DNA of 64,000 nucleotides. Source: Cadophora sp. MPI-SDFR-AT-0126 (lineage: Eukaryota > Ascomycota > Leotiomycetes > Helotiales > Ploettnerulaceae). Within the stretch, counting starts at the first letter, position 1, and each line of letters starts with the position of its first letter. Below the pieces are notes generated by a model, which saw nothing but the letters and a program-made list of their open reading frames with translations, ran no database searches and was not told the DNA's origin. The stretch is from positions 620,001 to 684,000 of the forward strand of contig JAGMVK010000010.1 in assembly GCA_020747065.1 (NCBI GenBank), written 5' to 3'. Both the position numbers and the translations under genes were made by a program. Of the stretch, positions 35,945-47,696 are shown piece by piece.

Positions 35945-38900
35945 CTACTCCGTAGCCTTGTACTTCTTATTAAACTCCCCAACAGCAACACCAATCTTCC
36001 TATACAGGAAATTCCTACTACTCTCCTCCGCAACAGGTATGAACGGCCCATTCGTCCCACCTCTCAGTGTCAGACTGAGCCCCGTTCTCTCTTTACTGAT
36101 CGTCTGAATATCCTTGAGAGGGACATCCCATTCAGATGTTAGCTTCTTACTCTTGATGAGCATAATGCGGCTGTATGTCAACATGACTACCACATCCTCT
36201 CGCGGGAGCTCGAGATGGGCAATGTATTGTTCATTGAAGTACTTTCCGTTGTCGAGCTGCTTGAGCCAAAATTGACCGAGTGCTTCACGCTGAGAGTATG
36301 GGCGTACGATGCCATCTGCGCCGATGTAGCGGGTAAGACGCACACGATCGAGTCCGTCACCATCGAAAACCGTTGTGGTGTTGCGAATACCCTCGCTGAC
36401 GTTGGAAGCAAGATCAAAGACACCAATGGCTGGTTTTGTGACGAATCCAAGAGCCCCCTTTCCGACACCTTTGAAGAATCCAGTAAGACCTTCTTGCTCA
36501 GCACCCTCAAGCGGCTTCCGCGCAAGGCCGCCGACACCACTGGCAAGACTGCTGACGAAGGAATTCGCCCCAGCGGTAACCCCATAAAGCGCATGCTTAG
36601 GACGATTTCGTGACCTGGTCATCCGGCGACGATTCTGGAATTGCTTGTCCATTGTAGCTTCAGCAAGACCTTTCGCGATGCTACCAGTGACCTTGGAGAA
36701 ACTATCTGAGACACCAAAGACCGACTTCTTGACAAAGCTGGTGGCACCCTTTGCGATGCCAATTCCCAGTTGCTCAGGTCTATCTGACATAATGAAACCC
36801 TGGTATGGCTCGTAGAAGATGTCCGCGACACCTGAACTCAAATTGTTGAACAGACCAACTGGATTGCCCAAGAAATCCGCGGACCCAAGGATTTTGTGGA
36901 CTTGGTACAATGCCTCTTGCGAGTAGTGGTTCGACATATTCTGCAACAAGACAGCAGCGGATACTCTTGCATTCTCTAGCATGAGGGCATGGAGTCGTAC
37001 AGGAGCATCGTTGATGTTTCCGATGGCCATTGTGAGAACGTTCAAGAAGAACATCAGTGGATTTCGTGACGATGATTTATCTTCCACGTTGACACGGTCA
37101 GTCCGGACGAATGACAGATCAAGCTGCATGGGCTGGATGTTGAGCAGCTCGAAGTACATATCCTGACCAGACTGATCCTGAGTCGGCTCTGGAATATCCA
37201 GACTCTCATCACAGAGCACACCCTCCTGTGTCTCGGACCAGCTGGCGCCAGGTACTTTCGAAAAGTCAAGAAGCGCATAGACGAAATCTTCATCGATTTC
37301 AAGAGTCATCTGCTGGAGCAGGATGGTGGCATATTTGATGTAGAGCACACCATATGAATCGTCCTTGACTCGAGTGACCATGACGTGCACCGATGGATGA
37401 GACTCTGTCTCTTTTGTGTTCTTCGGGACCACACTCGGATACAAGATCATGGGGAAGATTCCTCCATAAAGTTGGTTGTCGATTTGTATCCACTTGATAC
37501 CGGCGGTAAGCGTTTGGAATAGTGGCGATTCGGAGTATTTGAGAGAAATATCTCTAAAGGTGATATATGCTAGCTCTTGCGGTTGAGCATTAACTAGAGA
37601 TACTCCGATGCCAGCGAGCTTGAGCTGTGCTCTGAAAGTTACACCGGTGTCTTGATCCTTCACCTCGAAACCACCAGCGACACTGGTAGATGATTCCGAG
37701 CGGGATTTCTGCTTATACAAACTCTTGGAAGCTTTGTAATTGGACAGAATCAAGGTTTGTGTGGGACCATCAGCTGCCACGTTCAGGTCGATAATCTTCG
37801 GCTCTCTTGCACCTGTTGCATTATGTGAAGCTGGTATTTTCATCGGAATCAGATTGCCGATCTCTGTAAGCTTGACATGCCGTTCTCTGCCATTGGCACT
37901 GATGATGAGCTCTTTATGCTTAGCTGCTGGATAATCCCAAGCATACGGCATGATGCTCCTAGGTGGAAGTCGATAGCGTATTGGACGCCAGCCAGAACGA
38001 TCTTCAGTTTCCTCGTCGTCAATGTTCGGATTCGCTTGGAAGAACATGAACTCTGTGTCACTCTCATTTCGTATAGAGAATGGCCAATTCTTGGTTTCGG
38101 CGCTCAGATGGAGGAAGATGGTTGCGTTCTCCATGAGGATTTCAACTCGTATGAGCTTTTGTCGCTGCCCGGCCTTTGCAATCTTGACGTGTGTTGTACC
38201 CAGATCCGAAATGTTAAATGGAGATGACCATTGATTGTTCAATCCAGGGAAGCATAGAGACAATTGTTTCAGAGAAGTCTTCTGCAAGAAGTGCAACGGT
38301 TGCAGCTCCTTCGGCTTCATAGTCATGAGTTCAGAAGAGCCTGGTTCCCGGACATTGATATCTTCGTTCATTTGATTCTTGAGCACAAATCGTGGAGCCA
38401 AGGTGACGACCTTGGTCATCTTGTACTTACCCTCGCCAGGCTCAATAGTGATTCCGATATGGATCTCGGTGTTCTTTGTGGATGACGGCAAGACGACATC
38501 GAAAGTTGATCCGATAGCGTCAAAACTCTGCGGCTTGCTCCAGCTGGATTCTCCAACCTTGAGAAGGACACGATTCCGTTGATCATCTGCACCAAAGGCA
38601 AACATGTAGGGCAAAGCTTTCCGTCTCTGCGTGTCAGCAGGGTCGGTGTGGAAATTCTGGCCAGCAGCAGTCTTCGCCTGCTGAAGCAATGACTTCGCCT
38701 TTATGTTGATATCCAATCCCGTCTTGTTCAAGATCACATAAGGACTGAACACCGTAACTCGGAAAGCCCCACCACTGTCAGGAATTTTGAAGTAGTGGAG
38801 TCGAAGATTCAGCGTCAGATTGTCGTTGTCTTTGCAGACCAGTGTCGACTCTCTTCTGAAGTCCTCCTGATTGTTCGAGTTGATGATGGCGAACTCGCTT

Positions 38901-41900
38901 GACTTGAATACAGTGTCTTGCATATCGATACTCAAAAGTAGCAGATGAGAAAGCTCAACCACATGGACTGGACTAAGACCGCCTTTGCGAAGAAAGTTGG
39001 TCCAGTCTTTCTTCGTGTTCTTATCGTAGATTCGATACTTAAAGTCATAAGGTAGCAGGTTCTCTAGCTCTACAGGGGCAGAAAGACGAATCCTCATGTA
39101 AGGGTAGATACTAGAGTCATGTCAGTAAATTAAGCATGTTTGCGGGGCTAGAATACTTACCTCGTGAGAGGATTTGACTTATCATAGGTTGCATGCATCT
39201 GAAAGTAGAAGGGCGGAGTGCTCTTATCTTGTTCGCCTTTGCAAATCATCGTTCTCGTAGGTCGTTTGAGGAGGTCTTTCCACCACAGTGACTCAGTGGA
39301 CCACGAATATCCAAATCCTTGATCCGGTCTGACGAGCAGGGACTTCAGGAACGCCGCACCAACAGGAGCGGGGCGACTCTCTCCAGGTGCGATCTTTTCA
39401 ATCTTCAATAGATGACCTTCTTGTGCATCAAAGACGCCCAACTCAACAGGTATTTGAGTTTTGTTCTCAACTAGTAGAGGAGAGCGGAAAGTAATGTACT
39501 TGACGTTGTCGGCACCTAGTGTGATCTCTACAAGAAGCCGATGGAGGATTTGATCCTTGCGAGGTCGAAGGCTGTACAAGTACTCCCCCTCGCGGTTGAC
39601 AGCAATCTTGTTGACGCTATCAAAGCCACTTCCCTCGAGTCTTACACCAACTATGCCAGTATTGTTCTCAGGTGACAGGTTCTCACGCATCTTCTCCCAG
39701 TCTTCAAACCGCCAAGGCCCTTCTTCGCCGTCCTCTAACTTGGCTGCCATTGGGTTTTCATCCCCTGGAATGTCTGCCCACACATTGATATCGAATCCTG
39801 TGTAGTTCCGAATTCTGTAAGGTGCCTCAGCTCCACGTGGTTTGGAAAGCACATCTTCCTCTTGCGTCAAAAATTGAGCCGACTTTGAAGCAAGGGCGAT
39901 GGTCGCCGAAGTTACACTGAGCTCAAGTACTTTCTGAGAGGACAGATCAATGGTCATACGATTGGAGTTGGCTTCTTTCGAAACTTGTAGCCCCAATTGC
40001 CAGGGCTCTATCAGCGGCTCCCAAGCTGATTTTGAGAAGTTGTAGATGTTGATAAACATATCGATGCTGGTCTCGGCAGACAGATTGCTTGTCCAATCCG
40101 CCGCAGTTGTAGTAAAGCCCTTTATACTGAGATCCAAGATTGGTAATTCATGGAGGTCACCAATCAGGATCAGTCTCATGCCGTCAGTGGTAGCACTAAG
40201 TTCCTCATGTTTATGCACCAGTTGATTTACACCAGACCGCTCATTTTGCTTGGGAGGAGCAATGGTAGCAGTCTTTGTCTTCTTTGTCATCGTCGATGCA
40301 CCTTTCCCACTGGCCGTACGGCGCTTCAAAGTTCTGTTATCGGAACCTTTCAGGTGTTTCGATTTCTCGTCTGAAGCAGAGGGCTTGTGCTCATCTGCAT
40401 CGTCTTGGCCAGATAGCTCGGATGCTTTGCTGACAATCTGTAGAGCCAGTAGAATATCTCGAAGACTTAGACGTAGTACAAGTGGCTCTACATCGATGTG
40501 GATGCTTGAAAGATTATCTTTGGAGCTGTCCATCGACATCTGGAGAGAAAAGTCGTCGAGAATCCGTAGTCGAGAATCTTCAAAATGATCCATCCGACAT
40601 AAGAACATCCCCATTTTGGAGACTTGCAGTGTCAGAGCATGTTGTTGAGACATCAGAATCTGCTTCGTCCCGAGGACAATTGCTTCTGAGCTGGAGCTGA
40701 GCGGATTGGCGATCAAAATGATCTGCGCGTCCACGACATTGACTCTAAAGGCAACGTTCATAGGAGCTTCCTCAGCCAGAGAGGATGCTGGCGAATGGCT
40801 CATTGTCACAGATTTGGAAGACTTTGCACGACTAGGCAAGGGTCTTGGGCCAGCAGTAGGGGCGAATGAGTCATTGTCAGTGTCATCTTGGGACTCCAGC
40901 AAGCTTTCGTCGTCTGGTATCACCGGCTCTTCGACTGCCAGACCACCCGTAACAAACGCTTGAATAGCGAAAAGATAATCCAACGCAAAGATGACCCGAG
41001 GGCTGTCGATCGCCACAATAGCGATGAGATTGCGCTCTTTTCCGCCAGAGATAGTAACACTCGCCATGAACTGCTGGACATCCTTGTTTGAAGATGTCAT
41101 GATCCTGCGGAATTTGTTTGTCGATTTTGTTCTGCTATCCTGAATCGTGAAGGATTGAATCAATAATTCGGATTCTAGGGATCCATCGGTCATCATCCGC
41201 AGTTTCACTTTCGTGTCGTCGAGAGAAAATTTCGAAAGGCTTGAGGCTTCAAGATCTTCCACAGGCTCATCTTCCTTTGCTAATATCAGTTCAAGACCAA
41301 TGGTGTGAACATGGAACGCAAGATCAAGCTTAGTCCAGCTCTGGGTGTCTACACCGAGCTCTGGCCTGAGATCAACCAATTGATTGTTTCCATTGGCTTC
41401 ACCATGAGAAGAATCCGTTTTTGCCTCGATGGTTCTGGCCTTCTTCAAAGTTGCTTTTGGCACATCGTCCATTGCTTGTGGCTCATTCTCATCTGCGTCA
41501 ACGACAAAGGCAGCTGGAACGGACTTGGCCAGCTCTAGGAGGAACTTGAGCTGGATTTGACTTATGCGGAGATTGAAATCGGTCATACTGCCTTCTATCT
41601 CCATGTCTGGTCGCTTGACGCCCTCTACGTGCTCAGCGTAGGTGACTTGGAAGCCGAGATCGACTTTATCGATGAGCTCCAGCTCCTCTGCTCGATCGTC
41701 CGAAAAGTGGAAGTCAGATGTAAGGCGAACGTTCCTGATACCCGCTGACATCTTCATCGCGATAATGGCATCCTTGGAATCATCGATGGGTACAAACTTG
41801 TTCTCGGCATAAATTTCTCCAAGATAAGCTGTGAGAAGATCCCTCTTCATCTGTCCAGCCGTCATGACTCGAGGGAAAACAACGATGGGAGTCTTGATAT

Positions 41901-44900
41901 TGATGTCAAACTTCATGCGATTGGCGTTCTGCTGGATCTGAGAAGCTTGGTTTGCAGCAGCTTGCCTGGCAGCATTGAAGATAGCCTGCATCTTTCCAAA
42001 TTTGACCAAGAAATCGATAATCTTTCGGAATGGCTCCTCCAAGAAGTTCAACTTAATGGATCCTGCGCGGAGATAGATTGAGGAGTCGTATCCAGGATAA
42101 GCATCTCCACTATCAGGATCGAAAGTCTCATAACGGAAATCAGCTAGGTCATCACCTTGAATAGTGATCAACTTCCGTAGGTTCGAATCAGAAGATGCGC
42201 CTTCATTGATATCATCCAATAAAGAAAGATCGCCAAGCTTAGAAGCAATACGTAAGGTCTTTCCCATGACGAAAATACCAACGTCCGCGGCATTAAGCGA
42301 AAGAGTAGCGAGTCGGATGCCGTCATTGTTCAAGATGAGGCGGATACTCTTCAGGTCTACTTTGATACGAATTGATCCAGTGTCTGCCTTTGCTATTGGA
42401 GAGGGAACCACGACATCTTCCTCATTTTCACTGTCCATAATCTCCTTTGGCAAAGAATCAGAAGGCTGCGTATCGTTGTTTGCGAATGTGATGAGAATGA
42501 AATCAAGCAGTGTCAGGAGAGTCTTGCGGGTGACGACAAGATTGATGGTAGAGATAGCGACATCGATATTTGTCTCCACACCTTCGTACTTTGGCATGAA
42601 CTCGGGTGACTGGGGCTTAACCTTAATAATTTTGACATGGACAAGATCCCTATGGTCCTTGGAATCGGCGTCTCCAGACGATACGATTGATTTGAACTCG
42701 GCAGATGGGTTTTCGACATAGTCATCAACCACCAAAGACTCGAGCGAGGTGTCAATGATGAGGTCATATGGTCGCACGCAGAGATTGAGTCCGAAATTCT
42801 CAGCAACCAACTCAACCAGAAGCTGGTCTGGTCTCTTGCCATCCGGATCGCTTCTGAACAACGACCCCTGAAGACGATCAACATCAAATTTTAGCTCGAA
42901 ATTACGTTGTTGGACCTTGAGATTCTCGCTTATGTCCCCATTCTCAGCATCTTGGAATTCGGCCTCATCGTCAGAGTCCACATCTTCTTGAAGTATAACA
43001 GCTTCTTGCGTGGAGAACTGGAAAGAAGCAGTCGATTTGCGTTTCCGTGCTTTGTCTGACTTGGACACCGTGCTTTGAGCGCGAGGCCGTTTTGCATCGG
43101 TGCCTGTTTCCGTGACAGCAGTCTGAGCCGGCAGCTCGTCGTCATCTAGCTTCGGGATGGCCACATCGATGATCCGCATCAGACTCTTGTACTTCTTATC
43201 CGATACGGCAACATGCAATACTGGAAGGTTTCCGGAGATTCGTACTTTGGTCAAGTTCGGAGCTTTGGGAATGATCGAAGTTTCCACCATGAAGTCGATG
43301 TTGATCTGTTCAACGATATGCATCGATTTTGATTCATCTCTGTTCTCGAGCTGAGCCTTTGTCTCCTCAATCGAGGGTCCGATCAATACTTGAGTGGACG
43401 AAAGTTTGACCTGGAATTTGTCATACATCAAAGATTCGAGGCGTTTGAAGTCCTCATCGGTGTACGACTGCCTCTGTTTGGCTTGTACTTCTTTCAAAGT
43501 ATCTTTGTCCACCAGTCGACTGTTGACGCTGATATGACCCGCATCCAAAATCAAGCACATTGTGTCTCTTGTACTTATGCTTTCAGGTACAATTATGAGA
43601 GGTGCTTGGAGGTCCAGTTTGGCATTCAGAGTCTTGTGCTCTTCTAAAGCAAATTCAAGTCCAGCTCTGGTCTGTTGCCGAAAGCTTTCAACGGTCGCAC
43701 CAGCGCTTTCCATGAGCGCTCCAATGGATTCCATGTGTCGTTCAGGAGGTTTGAAGAATTGAATGATGCCAACGAGGAAATGAGGATTCCAGATGATTTC
43801 GAGTGGTTTTAATTTACCGGTGAGTGCGAGATCACTCGCACCGTCCAATGGGTTCTTCTCAAACTGGAACTGAAAGAAGGGATCGACTGAGTTCTCTGTA
43901 ACATCGTCACTGTCAATTTCGAGCTTTTTATTCGGTGTCTCTGGTGCATCTTTGACACGAACGATTTGAGTGAAAAGGCTGTCCGGGGTCGTGCCATCGT
44001 TGACTCTCAGCCCGTTGAGACTGACATCGGCCAGAAACGACTCTGGTCTTTGAAGAAACTTGGCTCGGAACCCATCGAAATACAAGCTGAGGACTTCAAC
44101 TACATTTTCGTGAGGATCACGCTTCAGCATAAAGCTGCCCGTGTTCAAAGAGGCGTCAATCTGCATCTTGACGGAGTCCTTTGGCAGGTCGACGCTTTCT
44201 GCAAGGGCAGTCTTCTCATCCCAGTCAATGGCATCGTACAACTCTTTGCGCTGCTCCTCGGACATGGTGGTCTCGGGATCCTCCTCTTCTTCTTGAGGCT
44301 TTGAGCCCCAGGCCCAAGCAACCCACCCTTGAGTCTTCTTCGCCGTTTGAGTCTTCTTGACACCGATATTCTCCTTCTTTAACTGATTCCTAGCCAAAGA
44401 CCTCCAGAAGCGCATATCTTCATAATTTAACTTCCACTCCAATTTTTCTAGTTCGGTAGCCTCTTCTGGTGGCAATGGAGCTTCTGCCTTTTTCTTTTTC
44501 TTGAAGAGTTCAATGTAACGAATTCTGTCATCTCTTCTCTCCTTGAAAAATGCCCAAGACCAGCGCCTATTGCGTTCATGAATCTTGCTCAAGATAGCAT
44601 TACCTGCAAACTTGAGCCACGCCTTAGGATCCTCCTTTGGCGTGACCCCCTTGGGCTGTAGCTTCTTGTACTCTTGGTGGCGAATGAAGTAGTGGAACAA
44701 GTCTACCATCATCAAAGCATCTCGGTATTGGTCGTTGTCCAAAACCAGACCAATCTCGTCGAATACCAGTCCAGCTTTGATGTGTGGCCGATCGCTTTTT
44801 CCAGATTTGTCCATCTCAATTTTTGCTTGGCCGCTAACTGGCTTGAGAATGAATTGATGTGATCCAGTATCTGGATTTTCTCCTTTCACAATCATCTCTC

Positions 44901-45639
44901 TGAACTTTTCAAGCATTTCATCGTGAGGGACTACGGCGGCTCCAGGAACTTCAGCCTCTCTGCCGGTTCCTAACAGAGGTGTATCGGTATTCCAGTAGAC
45001 AGCCAAAGCACCCAGGGTAGCAAGCTTATGTGTAGGTCCAATCGAGTCTTGGATGTATGTGGGCTTCCATCTTCCATCTGTGCTGATAGCACTGAATTCC
45101 TGAAGCGTCAGGCCGAGAGCGAATGGGTGGCCTGGTGCTGAGATTGAGTCTTCGTATCTGACATGAATATTTTTGACTGTGATCTGGAGATTGTCCACAA
45201 TCTTGGTGACCAAGCTGTCCGTGAAGCTCTGGCTCTTTTGCTGTTCCTCCTGGCTCATGCCTTCTTGATTGCGGTCTTTCAACATTTCTGCACTGTCTAG
45301 CTTCTCGATCTTCACGGCCTGCCTCCTCCGCTCTTCCTCCTCCTCGTCCCATTCTGCATCCTCCTTCGGAGCTGCCAGCACAAACACATCCTCGATGTAG
45401 ACCTGCACCGGCTGTCCCCGCAGATTCGACCATGGAATCTTCAGTGTGAGCTGCCCTAGATGTCCTTCCACCACATTGATCGGAAGCTTCAATTGGTCCA
45501 AGGCCTCCCTCCGCAATTCGAGATCTCGCAACTTGACATCACCAGACCAGATTCCTACATTCAGTTGTTTTGGGTCGAAATTCCGGATGTACATGCCCAA
45601 GAAGCGGTTAAGCAACGAGGCAACAAGTCCTTCCAACAT
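35945..45639 (-). CDS. VPS13: VPS13, bridge-like lipid transfer protein
   Basis: Two minus-strand exons (45639-39161, 39110-35945) joined by a 50-bp GTAAGT...CTCTAG intron give 3214 aa, close to yeast Vps13. The N-terminus (MLEGLVASLLNRFLGMYIRN, then FDPKQLNVGIWSGDV) is the chorein domain, the lipid-entry end. The long middle is made of repeating beta-groove segments that form a hydrophobic channel carrying glycerophospholipids between membranes. The VAB/SHR-BD adaptor-binding region follows (roughly residues 1900-2450, spanning the intron). Towards the end come VPS13_C with amphipathic helices (SSGVADIFYEPYQGF and repeated GxGKGALGF-type pieces) and a PH-like domain. It acts at ER, mitochondria, vacuole, endosome and prospore-type contact sites. 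An acidic patch with EFQDAEN at residues 894-900 resembles a FFAT motif. The gene is divergent from a mitochondrial membrane-protein gene. Both exons are open without breaks. Confidence 0.97.
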
Positions 45640-46452
45640 GGCGGATGCTGTTCGCCGTTACCCAGGCGGGGTGCTCGTTCAAGTTGTGTGTCGAGTCGCG
45701 TCGTCATCAGCATCTGCGAGGTGGCAATAGCTATGGGTGGTCGCAGACTGGGTATTTCAGGTCATCGCATTCGTGAAATTTGGGTTTCTTGTGCGTTCAA
45801 GGTCCGAGGGGGTATCGTGAAGTCGTTGACGCGTTGTGAGAAAGAAGGGCCAACCCACTCTGCTGTGCGTTACCAAATGGTAAGTTCCCCGCCAGAAAAC
45901 AAGCTTCGAGATAGGGAAAGGTAACTACAATTTAGTGGAGATGTTGAAGAAGTTGCAAGTATTGTTTGCTGCAGATGCGAATTCCATGAATAATTGTAGA
46001 ATTAATGTGATTAGGAGACGTTGCAGATCCTTCTGCCTACAATCAATCTTTCTCTCTCACTCGAGGCTTCCACTCATTCCTTGGGTTCTCTGATCTCCTT
46101 GCGCCCGCCCCTTCGCTTATTTTTGGCTGCTGTTGATCGCCCACGTCATAGGCTTTTACTGTGAGGAGAGAGCTCCAACTATCTTGGGCAAGGCCTGGCC
46201 GAGCTGGGCTGGGCTAGAAGAAGAGCGGCTCCACGACGAGAAACAACCCAACTTCCCAGCTTTTTCTCTGTCATTCTCTCTCTCCCTCTCTCTCTCCGCT
46301 TTGCCCGAATAACCTCACTTTACAGTCATAATCCAATCACACACTCTTTTCCCTTCCCTACAACTCTGCAGCTCTGCGGGTCGTCATTTGGCTTTCTTAT
46401 CGAGCGCACAGCCAGATTGTGGGGAAGCTTCTCCCTTAGAGCTTCAGTAACC
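45640..46452. promoter_or_regulatory. shared divergent promoter of VPS13 and the DUF3429 gene
   Basis: About 810 bp separates the two start codons on opposite strands, so both promoters must lie here. The side nearest the DUF3429 gene has a CT-rich tract (46274-46297) and pyrimidine-rich leader sequence. No specific factor site can be named with confidence. Confidence 0.6.
46274..46297 (+). repeat. CT microsatellite in leader
   Basis: A tract of TCTCTCTC units broken once by CCC, about 155-180 bp before the start codon at 46453. CT-rich leaders are common at fungal transcription starts. Confidence 0.8.
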
Positions 46453-47696
46453 ATGTTTCGAACACCAGCCGCGAGATCATTGCTGAGGAGCTTTACCAAA
46501 GCTCCTACAGCAAGATCTAGCTATAGTGCAGCTTCGGCCCAATTCCGACATTCTCCTACCCTCCGCCAATTGAGTAATAAACGACCTCAAGTGCTTGCTG
46601 CGCTCACTGGCGCTCCAACTTCGACTGTATTCTACGCTACGAAATCTACCCCTCCTCTTGATCCTATTGATACCCAGTCTGAAAGGAAGCTCGGAGAGAA
46701 GACAATCAAGCCTGATCCAGATGAGGTATCTGGTGGATCATCCGTTCGACATGTTTTTGAGCAAGGTCAAGCTCCAAAGCAAGAATCGGGTGGGGAGATG
46801 ACCGCTGGATTGAAGGCCGACCTCGAGACTATCAAAGAAACATTTTCGTTGTCAGAGGTTCCTAAGGAGTCATTGTATATCGGTGCAGCTGGTATTCTTC
46901 CATATGCCGCAACTTCTATGTCGACCGTTTTCCTTGCATACGAGATCAACCATGCCCACAGTACTGGATGGGGTTATCTCTTCAGCCCAGAGACGGCGCA
47001 TCAACTCCTTGACCTAGTAACTCCAATCCAGATTGGATACGGTGCTGTGGTAAGAATCATTACCTCGAAATCTCTTTGTTTGTGCTCATGAAGTGCTAGA
47101 TCATCTCCTTCCTTGGAGCTATCCACTGGGGAATGGAATACTCCGGATATGGTGGCTACCACTCTTACCGGCGTTACATGTACGGAGTCATCGCACCAGC
47201 AGTTGCATGGCCCACGATTTTCATGCCAGTCGAGTACGCCCTCATTACTCAATTTCTGGCTTTCAACTTCCTATACTTCGCAGACGCTCGTGCGACAGCT
47301 CGAGGATGGTTCCCTCCGTGGTACTCAATCTACCGATTTGTATTGACCTTCTTCGTCGGTGCTTCCATCGTCATAAGCTTGGTCGGAAGAGGCAAAATCA
47401 TTACTGCGGAACACAATCTCAAGAGCCCTGACGAATACATTAAGGGCGATAGAGATTCGCAGTGGGTTGCACTTGAGCGCGAGGAGAAGATGAGACGTCA
47501 AGCTCTTGCTGCTGCTGACGAGGAGGACGATGAAGAAGATGGAGAGGAGAGTGAAGATGGAGATGAGAAGGACGACGAGGAATCTGATGACGGAGAAGAT
47601 AATAAGAAGGGTGTAGAAAAGAAGGATGGCAAGAAGGATGATAAGAAGGATGATAAGAAGGATGATACGAAGGATGAAAAGAAGGAGAAGAAATGA
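46453..47696 (+). CDS. mitochondrial inner-membrane protein, DUF3429/TMEM69-like
   Basis: Two exons (46453-47049, 47100-47696) give 397 aa. The first 35 residues are rich in Arg, Ser and Ala with no acidic residue, a mitochondrial presequence. The core (residues about 135-320) has four to five hydrophobic helices with the segment GAIHWGMEYSGYGG after the splice junction, matching the conserved GxxHWGxE-type core of DUF3429 proteins (human TMEM69 is one). The family's molecular role is not established. The last 75 residues are an extreme charged tail: Glu/Asp blocks followed by repeated KKDD units. I chose the ATG at 46453 because the open frame upstream of it has no ATG. It is divergent from VPS13. 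Confidence 0.88.
47460..47693 (+). repeat. low-complexity acidic/lysine coding tail with KKDD repeats
   Basis: The end of the DUF3429 gene codes for runs of Glu and Asp and then about five AAGAAGGATGA(T/C) units (KKDDKKDD). The purine-only sequence is repetitive at DNA level and prone to length change. Confidence 0.75.

Noticed and set aside
46417..46452. Upstream extension of the DUF3429 frame
   Set aside because: No ATG in it; the presequence begins properly at 46453.
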